Source: CAVXJN01 sp963773585 (lineage in GTDB: Bacteria; Pseudomonadota; Gammaproteobacteria; JASBUN01). From it: a stretch of 64,000 nt of DNA. Under the pieces are notes generated by a model. The model was given only the letters and a program-made list of their open reading frames with translations. It did no database searches and was not told the origin of the DNA. Position 1 is the stretch's first letter, and each line of letters starts with the position of its first letter. The translations under genes and the position numbers were made by a program. Below, one piece after another: positions 56,430 to 64,000 of the stretch. The DNA is taken from the NCBI GenBank assembly GCA_963773585.1, contig CAVZBR010000004.1, positions 868,001-932,000 on the forward strand, in the 5' to 3' direction.

Positions 56430-57602
56430 TCACTTGTAATCGAGCTGCATGTCGTTTCCCTGATCCTCTTCGTCCAGAACCAGGCTCAGGGACGGTCCCG
56501 ACGACAAGTCTTCGGCCAGCCCAGCCGCATCCGGTGTCGGACCGCGATCGTTGAGGCTGATGCGCAGACGCAGGTTGTTGGCCGAATCCGCATTGCGCAA
56601 AGCTTCTTCTTCAGTGATGTGCCCGGCGTTGTATAGGTCGAACAGCGCCTGATCGAAGGTCTGCATGCCCAAGTTGGTCGACTTTTCCATTACTTGCTTG
56701 ATTTCAGCGACGTCGCCGCGTTTGATCATGTCGCACACCAATGGTGTGCCCAACAGAATCTCGAACGCAGCAACGCGCTTGCCGTCCTTGGATGGAACCA
56801 GACGCTGGGAGACGAACGCCCGCAAGTTCAGCGATAAATCCAGCAGCAGCTGTGAGCGCCGGTCGTCGGGAAAGAAGTTGATGATACGGTCCAACGCCTG
56901 GTTGGCGTTATTGGCGTGCAAGGTCGAGATTGCCAGGTGCCCGGTTTCGGCGAAAGCGATGGCGTGTTCCATGGTTTCGCGATGACGCACCTCGCCGATG
57001 AGAATGACGTCCGGCGCCTGGCGCAACGTGTTGGCCAAGGCGTCTTCGTAGCATTCGGTATCGACACCCACTTCGCGCTGATTGACGATGCAGTTCTTGT
57101 GCGAATGGACGAATTCGATCGGATCTTCGATGGTGATGATGTGGCCGGCGCTGTTCTGGTTGCGGTAGTCGATCAGCGAAGCCAGCGAAGTCGATTTGCC
57201 CGAACCGGTGGCGCCGACGAACAACACCAGACCGCGTTTGGACATGATGATTTTGGTGAGCACTTCGGGCAAGCCCAGGTCTTGCCATTTGGGGATTTCG
57301 GTCTTGATGTTACGCACCACCATCGCGACCTGGTTGCGCTGCTTGAAAATGTTGACCCGGAAGCGGCCGACACCGGCCTCCGAAAGCGCCAGGTTCATCT
57401 CAGGCTTTTTGTCGAATGTCGCGCGCTGTTCCTCGTCCATAACGGAGTACGCGATTTCGCGGACCTGGCCGGCCGGCATGGAGCTTTTTTCGAGGGGTTT
57501 CAATACACCGTGGATCTTGGCGCAGGGCGGCGCGCCGGTCGTGAGATAAAGGTCCGAAGCATCCTTCATGACCATGATCTTGAGATAGTCTTTAAAATCC
57601 AT
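56430..57602 (-). CDS. pilU: Twitching motility ATPase PilU
   Basis: A type IV pilus retraction-associated hexameric ATPase. The 390-residue product has Walker A VGATGSGKSTSLASL, Asp box TIEDPIEFVHSH, IGEVRHRETMEHA and STLHANNANQALDR. The C-terminal MQTFDQALFDLYNAG and ITEEEALRNADSANNLRLRI fit PilU rather than PilT. A GGGAGGGG site precedes the ATG. pilT, its usual partner, is not next to it. Confidence 0.93.
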   Translation of the reverse strand: MDFKDYLKIMVMKDASDLYLTTGAPPCAKIHGVLKPLEKSSMPAGQVREIAYSVMDEEQRATFDKKPEMNLALSEAGVGRFRVNIFKQRNQVAMVVRNIKTEIPKWQDLGLPEVLTKIIMSKRGLVLFVGATGSGKSTSLASLIDYRNQNSAGHIITIEDPIEFVHSHKNCIVNQREVGVDTECYEDALANTLRQAPDVILIGEVRHRETMEHAIAFAETGHLAISTLHANNANQALDRIINFFPDDRRSQLLLDLSLNLRAFVSQRLVPSKDGKRVAAFEILLGTPLVCDMIKRGDVAEIKQVMEKSTNLGMQTFDQALFDLYNAGHITEEEALRNADSANNLRLRISLNDRGPTPDAAGLAEDLSSGPSLSLVLDEEDQGNDMQLDYK

Positions 57603-57749
57603 CGCCCCTCCCGTTGTAAACCGACCCCGCTAATCCCCCCAACCATCGGCCAACCGCAGGGATCCTTGACTCGAGCGGCGCCTGCCCTGTGCCGTTTGTG
57701 ATGTAAATCGCTTTTGTTATCGGCACCGTGGAGCCGTTAAGCTAGTTCG

Positions 57750-60665
57750 ATGGCAAACGATTCCCATTCCGAATTGATTTCCGTACCGGCCGCGGTCGCC
57801 GACAAGCTGACGGACACACTGCGCGCCGAGGTGGACCGGGCCTGGAAAGCCGTGCAGCAGCGCGCGGCGGAGGAGCATGTAAGCCTGCCTCGGGACCCTG
57901 CTTTTGTCGGCGTGCTGTGTCGCGTATTTGCCTGCAGTCAGTTCGTCGCGGACACCTGTGTCAGGTATCCCGAAGTGCTGCGCGATCTGCTGGATGGAGG
58001 GGATCTGCACCGCCCATACGGCGTATCGGAATACCGTGACTACGCGATTCGACGTGCCGACCAGGCCGGCTCCACGGAGGAACTGGCCCAGGGGTTTCGC
58101 AACTTCCGCCGGCGGGAGATGCTGCGCATCGTTTGGCGCGATCTGGCCGGGTGGGCGGATCTCGATGAAATCCTGCGCGATGTCACGGGGCTGGCCGACG
58201 CCTGCGTTTCCGTCGGCCTGGCCCGGCTGGACCAGTGGTTGAGTCGGGAGCACGGTCGACCGATAGGCGAATCCGGCGCGCCGGCACGCATGGTGGTGCT
58301 GGCCATGGGCAAGCAGGGTGCTTGGGAATTGAACGTCTCCTCCGACATCGATCTGATCTTCGCTTATACAGAGGAGGGCGAGACGGATCGCGCGCCGGCC
58401 ATCAGTAATCACGAATATTTCGTGCGTCTCGGGCGCGCTTTGATCCAATTGCTCGACCAGCAGACCGCCGACGGATTCGTATTCCGCGTCGATATGCGTC
58501 TGCGGCCTTTTGGAGACTCAGGCCCGTTGGCGGTGAGCTTCGACGCCATGGAAGACTACTACCAGTCCCAGGGCCGGGAATGGGAGCGCTATGCCATGGT
58601 GAAGGCCCGAGCGATCGCCGGCGGAATTGCGGGGCAGCGGCTCGAGAAAATCCTGGAGCCGTTCGTGTACCGCCGCTACCTGGATTTCGGTGCGTTCGAG
58701 TCCCTGCGCGAGATGAAAGGCTTGATCATGCGCCAGGTGCAGCGCAAAAGCATGGAGCAGAACGTCAAGCTCGGCGCCGGAGGCATTCGCGAAGTGGAGT
58801 TCATCGGCCAGGCGTTCCAGTTGATACGTGGCGGTCGTGAGCCGGCCCTGCGGGTCAGGGCGATTGTGGCGGTGTTGCAGCGCCTGGCGCAGTTGGATTA
58901 CCTGCCGCGGTTCGTCACCGACGAGCTGGTCGCGGGCTACCGGTTTTTGCGCCGGGTCGAGAATCGCCTGCAGGCGATGGCCGATCAGCAGGTTCATTCC
59001 CTGCCGGACGAGGCCACCGCGCGGGCGCGGCTTGCCTTCGCCATGGGGTACGGCGACTGGAAGGCGTTTGTACGCGCCCTGGATCGCCACCGGCGGAAAG
59101 TGCATGCCCATTTCGAGCAAGTGTTCACCGCGCCCCAGGCGGAGGAGGAAGAACCGGGCCGGCTTCAGGACGGACTCGCCGGGGTGTGGCACGGATCGCT
59201 GGAGCCGGAGCAGACGCTCGAGGTGCTGCGCCAGTCCGGCTTCGAGGCGCCCGCCGACGCGCTTCGCCTGCTCGAACGACTGGCCGACGATCGCGCGGTG
59301 CGCGCCATGAGCGCCCGCGGCCGGGAACGGCTCGATCGGCTGATGCCGATGCTGCTGGGTGCCGCAGGCGCCACACCGCAGCCCGCCACCACGCTGGTGC
59401 GCCTGGTCCACCTGCTCGAGGCCATCGCCGGGCGCAGCGCCTACCTGGCGCTGCTGATGGAAAACCCCATGGCGCTGTCTCAACTGGTACAGCTGTGCGG
59501 CGCCAGTCCCTGGATTGCGCTGTACCTGACCCAACACCCACTGTTGCTCGATGAGCTGTTGGATCCGCGCAGCCTGTACCTGCCCCTGAACAAGGAGGCG
59601 CTGCGGGCGGAACTGCATGCCCTACTGGGCGATGTCGCGGCAAGTGACCTGGAGTTGCACATGGAAGCGCTACGGCACTTCAAGCAGACCAACGTCCTGC
59701 GGGTCGCCGCGGCCGATGTTTCGGACGTTATGCCGTTGATGCACGTCAGCGATCATCTGACCCATATCGCTGAGGTGGTGCTGGAAGCGGTACTCGATAT
59801 TGCCTGGGACAATCTGACTGCCCGTCATGGTGCACCGCCCGGGAAGCGCCTGTACGGCGGTTTTACCGTCGTCGCGTACGGCAAGTTGGGTGGCATCGAG
59901 TTGGGCTACGGCTCCGATCTCGATTTGGTGTTTCTCTACGAAAACGACGACGAACAGCCCACTGCAGGGCCCAGGCCCCTGGAGCAGGCGGTATTCTTCG
60001 CCCGGCTCGGTCAGCGCATGATCCATATCCTCAATACCATGACCCCGGCCGGCGTGCTGTACGAAGTCGACTTGCGCCTGCGCCCCAGCGGTGGGGCGGG
60101 GTTGCTGGTGAGCAGCATGCAAGGGTTCAGCGACTATCAGCGCGATGACGCCTGGACCTGGGAGCATCAAGCCCTGGTGCGGGCGCGCCCGGTGGCGGGA
60201 GATTCGGGCACGGCCGATGCGTTCGAGGCACTGCGCCGCGAGATTCTCACCCGGCCCCGGGATCCGCAACAATTGCGTATCGACGTCAAGGATATGCGTG
60301 CGCGCATGCGTGCCGAGCTTGCCCGTGGCACGGGCGATGTCTTTGACCTGAAGCAGGGCGCCGGTGGTCTTGCGGACATCGAGTTCCTGGTCCAGTACGG
60401 GGTCTTGCGCTGGGCCGCGCAATTTCCCGATCTGATTGCCTATAGCGACAATATTCGCCAGCTGGAAGCACTGGCGCGCAACGGCCTGTTGTCGGCAGAC
60501 GAAGCCGAGTCGCTGGCCGAGGCCTACCGTGAATACCGCCGTCAGATCCACCGATTGACGTTGCAGGAAGAACCGGCGTTGGCGGCCGGCGACGATTTCG
60601 AGGATCACCGCCGCTTGGTAACAACGCTCTGGCGCCGTTGGCTCGACGATGCGCATGAAACCTGA
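57750..60665 (+). CDS. glnE: Glutamine synthetase adenylyltransferase / deadenylase GlnE
   Basis: GlnE adds and removes AMP on glutamine synthetase in response to PII. The 971-residue product is normal length and holds two nucleotidyltransferase domains, each with the metal-binding D-x-D: NVSSDIDLIFAYTEEG (deadenylase) and YGSDLDLVFLYENDD (adenylylase). MRLRPFGDSGPLAVSF and LRLRPSGGAGLLVSS flank them. It is divergent from pilU. Confidence 0.96.
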   Translation: MANDSHSELISVPAAVADKLTDTLRAEVDRAWKAVQQRAAEEHVSLPRDPAFVGVLCRVFACSQFVADTCVRYPEVLRDLLDGGDLHRPYGVSEYRDYAIRRADQAGSTEELAQGFRNFRRREMLRIVWRDLAGWADLDEILRDVTGLADACVSVGLARLDQWLSREHGRPIGESGAPARMVVLAMGKQGAWELNVSSDIDLIFAYTEEGETDRAPAISNHEYFVRLGRALIQLLDQQTADGFVFRVDMRLRPFGDSGPLAVSFDAMEDYYQSQGREWERYAMVKARAIAGGIAGQRLEKILEPFVYRRYLDFGAFESLREMKGLIMRQVQRKSMEQNVKLGAGGIREVEFIGQAFQLIRGGREPALRVRAIVAVLQRLAQLDYLPRFVTDELVAGYRFLRRVENRLQAMADQQVHSLPDEATARARLAFAMGYGDWKAFVRALDRHRRKVHAHFEQVFTAPQAEEEEPGRLQDGLAGVWHGSLEPEQTLEVLRQSGFEAPADALRLLERLADDRAVRAMSARGRERLDRLMPMLLGAAGATPQPATTLVRLVHLLEAIAGRSAYLALLMENPMALSQLVQLCGASPWIALYLTQHPLLLDELLDPRSLYLPLNKEALRAELHALLGDVAASDLELHMEALRHFKQTNVLRVAAADVSDVMPLMHVSDHLTHIAEVVLEAVLDIAWDNLTARHGAPPGKRLYGGFTVVAYGKLGGIELGYGSDLDLVFLYENDDEQPTAGPRPLEQAVFFARLGQRMIHILNTMTPAGVLYEVDLRLRPSGGAGLLVSSMQGFSDYQRDDAWTWEHQALVRARPVAGDSGTADAFEALRREILTRPRDPQQLRIDVKDMRARMRAELARGTGDVFDLKQGAGGLADIEFLVQYGVLRWAAQFPDLIAYSDNIRQLEALARNGLLSADEAESLAEAYREYRRQIHRLTLQEEPALAAGDDFEDHRRLVTTLWRRWLDDAHET

Positions 60666-60771
60666 AACCGACCGTCACCACGGCGGTCCGCAACGCGCGC
60701 GAACGACGTGATAAACTGGCGACTTTGCGCTCCCCTGCCGAGCGCCGAACACACACGAGGAGTACGAAACG

Positions 60772-61692
60772 ATGTCGATGGCGGACCGCGACGGTGTCAT
60801 CTGGCTGGACGGCGAACTGGTGCCCTGGCGCGAGGCGAAAGTCCATGTCCTGACTCATACCCTGCATTACGGCATGGGCGTATTCGAAGGCGTGCGCGCC
60901 TACAAGGCCGAACGCGGCACCGCGATTTTCCGGCTTGAGGATCATACCGACCGGCTGTTCCGGTCGGCCCACATCCTCAATATGGCAATCGGCTTCGACA
61001 AGCAGACCATCAACGAGGCGACCGCGGCGGCGGTACACGAAAACGGGCTGTCGTCCGCATATATACGTCCGATGTGCTTTTATGGCGCCGAAGGCATGGG
61101 TCTGCGCGCCGACAATCTGAAAGTCCATACGATGATCGCCGCCTGGGAGTGGGGCGCCTATCTCGGCACCGATGGCATCGAGAAGGGTATCCGCGTGCGC
61201 ACATCGTCGTTTTCGCGCCATCACGTCAATGTCACCATGTGCAGGGCCAAAGCCAACGGCAACTACATCAACTCCATGCTGGCGTTGAACGAAGCACTGT
61301 CCTGCGGGTATGACGAGGCCTTGTTGCTCGACACCCAGGGCTATGTGATGGAGGGGTCGGGCGAGAACATCTTCATCGTTCGCAACGGGGTGTTGTATAC
61401 GCCGGATCTGACCTCCGCGCTCGACGGTATTACCCGCACCACCATCATTACCCTGGCGCGGGAACACGGGCTGGAAGTGCGCGAACGTCGGATCACCCGC
61501 GACGAGGTGTATATCGCCGATGAAGCGTTCTTTACCGGAACCGCGGCGGAAGTGACACCGATTCGCGAACTCGATGGTCGTGCCATCGGTTCCGGAGTTC
61601 GCGGACCGATTACCGAGCGCTTGCAGAAGCTGTATTTCGACCAGGTGCACGGCCGCCGTGAAGAGCACCCGGAATGGTTGACGCTGGTTTGA
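60772..61692 (+). CDS. ilvE: Branched-chain amino acid aminotransferase IlvE
   Basis: Transaminates Leu, Ile and Val precursors using PLP. The 306-residue class IV aminotransferase has the catalytic Lys160 in CRAKANGNYINSM, THTLHYGMGVFEGVRAY and VMEGSGENIFIVRNG. GAGGAG precedes the start. Confidence 0.96.
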   Translation: MSMADRDGVIWLDGELVPWREAKVHVLTHTLHYGMGVFEGVRAYKAERGTAIFRLEDHTDRLFRSAHILNMAIGFDKQTINEATAAAVHENGLSSAYIRPMCFYGAEGMGLRADNLKVHTMIAAWEWGAYLGTDGIEKGIRVRTSSFSRHHVNVTMCRAKANGNYINSMLALNEALSCGYDEALLLDTQGYVMEGSGENIFIVRNGVLYTPDLTSALDGITRTTIITLAREHGLEVRERRITRDEVYIADEAFFTGTAAEVTPIRELDGRAIGSGVRGPITERLQKLYFDQVHGRREEHPEWLTLV

Positions 61693-61727
61693 CGCAAGGT
61701 CGTCTGGTTTGATGCACCGTCGTCATG

Positions 61728-62703
61728 TTGGGTCCGGCCTCCGGCCTTGACCCAACCTACGGCGCCCGATGATGCACCGTAGGACGGGTCAAGTTACCGT
61801 AGGATGGGTCAAGCGCGCAGCGCGGACCCATCGAACGACCGATGGCGCAGAAACATGGGCAGAACGACCGATGGCATAGAAACACGGGCAGGCACCGCGT
61901 CACCCCGGTGAGGCACGACGCAATCCATCGTTGGGTCCGGCCTCCGGCCTTGACCCAACCTACGGCACCCGATGATGCACCGTAGGACGGGTCAAGTTAC
62001 CGTAGGATGGGTCAAGCGCGCAGCGCGGACCCATCGAACGATTACCGAGCGCGCCGGACGTCACCGTAGGATGGGTCAAGCGCGCAGCGCGGACCCATCG
62101 AACGACCGATGGCATAGAAACACGGGCAGGCACCGCGTCACCCCGGTGAGGCACGACGCAATCCATCGTTGGGTCCGGCCTCCGGCCTTGACCCAATAGG
62201 ATGATGCAGGGTACCTACGGCACCCGATGATGCACCGTAGGACGGGTCAAGTTACCGTAGGATGGGTCAAGCGCGCAGCGCGGACCCATCGAACGATTAC
62301 CGAGCGCGCCGGACGTCACCGTAGGATGGGTCAAGCGCGCAGCGCGGACCCATCGAACGACCGATGGCATAGAAACACGGGCAGGCACCGCGTCACCCCG
62401 CTGAGGCACGACGCAGGCCATCGTTGGGTCCGGCCTCCGGCCTTGACCCAACCTACGGCACCCGATGATGCACCGTAGGACGGGTCAAGTTACCGTAGGA
62501 TGGGTCAAGCGCGCAGCGCGGACCCATCGAACGACCGATGGCATAGAAACACGGGCAGGCACCGCGTCACCCCGCTGAGGCAACGACGCAGGCCATCGTT
62601 GGGTCCGGCCTCCGGCCTTGACCCAACCTACGGCACCCGATGATGCACCGTAGGACGGGTCAAGTTACCGTAGGATGGGTCAAGCGCGCAGCGCGGACCC
62701 ATC
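61728..62703. repeat. Array of REP-like palindromic repeats
   Basis: Two palindrome families alternate. Type A (arms TTGGGTC and GACCCAA, 14-base centre) occurs at 61728, 61931, 62169, 62424 and 62599, each 28 bp. Type B (arms GATGGGTC and GACCCATC, 14-base centre) occurs at 61803, 62006, 62070, 62261, 62325, 62499 and 62674, each 30 bp. Both share the core GGGTC...GACCC. A 255-bp unit is tandemly duplicated (about 61960-62214 and 62215-62469, with a few differences), and A3 carries a short insertion at 62197-62213. The whole stretch 61693-62739 has no supported gene; open frames here are repeat translations. Confidence 0.9.
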
Positions 62704-62739
62704 GAACGACTTCCCGATCATTGTCGAGGAGTAACAAAA

Positions 62740-62928
62740 ATGGAGCAGGGCACGATCGAACCCAATGCCAAGAATCACTATCAGGTGACCCGCAAGGACT
62801 TGCCGCTGCATTGTCCCATGTCAGGGATGAGCCTGTGGAACTCGCACCCGAAAGTGTATTTGCCCATCGAAGCCACCGGCACGGCGAAGTGCCCCTATTG
62901 CGGTGCCGACTACACGCTCACGGACTGA
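62740..62928 (+). CDS. Zinc-finger CHCC domain protein
   Basis: A 62-residue protein with HCPMSG (Cys25) and KCPYCGADYTL at the end, a CHCC zinc finger related to mitochondrial NDUFS6. GAGGAG precedes the ATG. It follows ilvE in many gammaproteobacteria. Confidence 0.92.
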   Translation: MEQGTIEPNAKNHYQVTRKDLPLHCPMSGMSLWNSHPKVYLPIEATGTAKCPYCGADYTLTD

Positions 62929-62934
62929 CGCGGG

Positions 62935-63876
62935 TTGACACTTGCGAAGCAGCGGCCCGCCACGCCCCGGCGTCGCCTGACCGTGTGGCGGTTCACCGAC
63001 GGCAAGCCCGGCCACGACAATCAAAGCCGCGGCTTGCTTGCGGCGCTGGCAGCGCGCGTGGCCTTGGACTCATACGAGCTCAAGCCTTTAGCGCCGGGCG
63101 CGGCTTTCATAAGCTGGCTGCGCGGGCGCTACCATGAGGGCGGACATTTGCCGACTCCCGACCTGATCGTCGGTGCCGGCCACCGTACCCACTGGTCCAT
63201 GTTGGCCGCGCGTCGGGCGCGGGGCGGTCGGGTCATTGTGCTCATGCGCCCGAGCTTGCCGCTTGCCTGGTTCGACCTGTGTATCATCCCCGCTCACGAC
63301 CGGCCGCCCCAGCGACGCAACGTGATTGCCACCGAGGGCGCGCTCAACCGGATACGCCCCGCCGCGGACAGGGACCCCAGGTCGGGTATGATTCTGATCG
63401 GCGGCCCGTCCCGCCATTACAGCTGGGACCAGACGGGCCTGCTGCAGCAGGTGCGTGGGGTTTTGGAACGGCAGCACCTGAATTGGACCGTCGCAACTTC
63501 GCGTCGGACACCGGCAGCCACGGAGCAAGCACTGGCGTCGCTGGCGGGGAACGGCGTTCGCATGGTGCTTGCGCACCAGACCGATCCGGACTGGTTGCCG
63601 GAACGCTTGCGATCCGCATCGGAAGTCTGGATTACCGCCGACAGCGTATCCATGGTGTACGAAGCACTGACTGCGGGTGCGAACTGCGGCTTGTTGGCGG
63701 TGCCTGCATCGGGACGAGGACGCGTAGCGGCGGGAATGGACGAGTTGGTGACGAAACGCATACTCACGACTTATGAACAATGGCGCCAGGGCGCGCCCAT
63801 GCAGCCGTCGCCGCCATTCAATGAAGCCGAGCGTTGCGCGCGCTGGATCGAGCGGGAATGGTTGCCCACAGTTTGA
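62935..63876 (+). CDS. ELM1/GtrOC1 family protein
   Basis: The 313-residue product starts with TTG at 62935, six bases after the zinc-finger stop. It has VWRFTDGKPGHDNQSRGLL, DLIVGAGHRTHWSMLAARR and SEVWITADSVSMVYEALTAG, the signature of the ELM1/nucleoside-diphosphate-sugar group (ELM1-type mitochondrial fission protein relatives), which in bacteria lies among lipopolysaccharide core genes. A glycosyltransferase start follows. Confidence 0.85.
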   Translation: MTLAKQRPATPRRRLTVWRFTDGKPGHDNQSRGLLAALAARVALDSYELKPLAPGAAFISWLRGRYHEGGHLPTPDLIVGAGHRTHWSMLAARRARGGRVIVLMRPSLPLAWFDLCIIPAHDRPPQRRNVIATEGALNRIRPAADRDPRSGMILIGGPSRHYSWDQTGLLQQVRGVLERQHLNWTVATSRRTPAATEQALASLAGNGVRMVLAHQTDPDWLPERLRSASEVWITADSVSMVYEALTAGANCGLLAVPASGRGRVAAGMDELVTKRILTTYEQWRQGAPMQPSPPFNEAERCARWIEREWLPTV

Positions 63877-63937
63877 TCGTGTCAATCTCCATGCCGGCCC
63901 TCAGCTTGCATGCGATTGGCGCTGGGTGTTAGCCGCG

Positions 63938-64000
63938 GTGCGTGTGCTCCTGGTCGCAAAGCCGTGGCGCGGCGGTCTCTCGCACTATATGTATCGCGCG
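63938..64000 (+). CDS. Probable glycosyltransferase, N-terminal 21 codons only
   Basis: A GTG opens a frame reading VRVLLVAKPWRGGLSHYMYR to the window end, the typical beginning of a family 4/GT-B glycosyltransferase (beta strand, then a G-G-L motif). An in-frame GTG at 63926 is an alternative start. Only the first residues are visible. Confidence 0.55.
   Translation, partial: MRVLLVAKPWRGGLSHYMYRA

Noticed and set aside
61960..62451. Near-identical 78-codon minus-strand frames
   Set aside because: They are translations of the tandem palindromic repeat; no ribosome sites and no protein similarity.
61728..62703. CRISPR-like impression from regularly recurring repeats
   Set aside because: Repeats are palindromic and of two types, with unequal spacing (about 175-255 bp) and spacers that are repeated; no cas genes nearby.

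Overview
The window is a dense, GC-rich stretch of chromosome from a gammaproteobacterium. Several neighbourhoods have the classic gammaproteobacterial order: thiS-thiG-trmB, mutY-yggX, rhlB/trxA/rho, cutA-dsbD, aroQ-accB-accC-prmA, dusB-fis-purH, fxsA-groES-groEL, and ilvE followed by a CHCC zinc-finger protein. groESL lies behind a perfect CIRCE operator, so heat-shock control by HrcA is expected. A periplasmic DsrE-like protein and a RuBisCO-like methionine-salvage enzyme recall sulfur-oxidising lineages near Chromatiales or Acidiferrobacterales. That placement is inference; no rRNA is present to settle it.

Layout. 1-4200: trmB (cut by the window edge), thiamine genes thiG/thiS, an acyl-CoA synthetase and an L,D-transpeptidase. 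4224-7211: tRNA-Gly(CCC), two tandem paralogous exported Gly-rich proteins of unknown function, then a divergent FNR-like regulator. Two nested or FNR-spaced palindromes lie between the regulator and the second paralog. 7329-11022: an 870-residue outer-membrane protein that appears to hold three beta-barrels, and a host-attachment-family protein. 11023-16133: AsmA, MutY, YggX, a DUF4112 protein and an orphan AmrS radical-SAM protein. 16281-22308: tRNA-Phe, a VpsR-like enhancer-binding protein, HrpA helicase and a small orphan. 22284-26485: CysQ, NudE, a HAD nucleotidase, a YkgJ-type protein and a PilZ-like protein.

26551-31517: methionine salvage (mtnB, mtnX, mtnW, mtnD) downstream of rhlB, divergent from trxA; rho follows. 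32995-38271: glycogen phosphorylase, a TlpA-type thioredoxin with an unknown exported partner, and purD. 38367-42087: a diguanylate cyclase in opposite orientation between purD and purH, then fis and dusB. 43205-51427: a DUF3426 protein, prmA, accC, accB, aroQ, a second TlpA-like protein, a DsbD with duplicated N-terminal domain, cutA and fxsA. 51487-56313: CIRCE-groESL, a PEGA/SHOCT lipoprotein, an exported DsrE-like protein and a porin-like protein. 56430-64000: pilU, glnE, ilvE, a one-kilobase array of REP-like palindromes, a zinc-finger protein, an ELM1-family protein and the first codons of a probable glycosyltransferase.

Most of the window is housekeeping. The least explained parts are the paralog pair with its FNR-like regulator and palindromes, the triple-barrel outer-membrane protein, the RuBisCO-like salvage operon, and the DsrE-porin-lipoprotein group. 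c-di-GMP related genes (GGDEF, VpsR-like, PilZ-like) are scattered rather than clustered.
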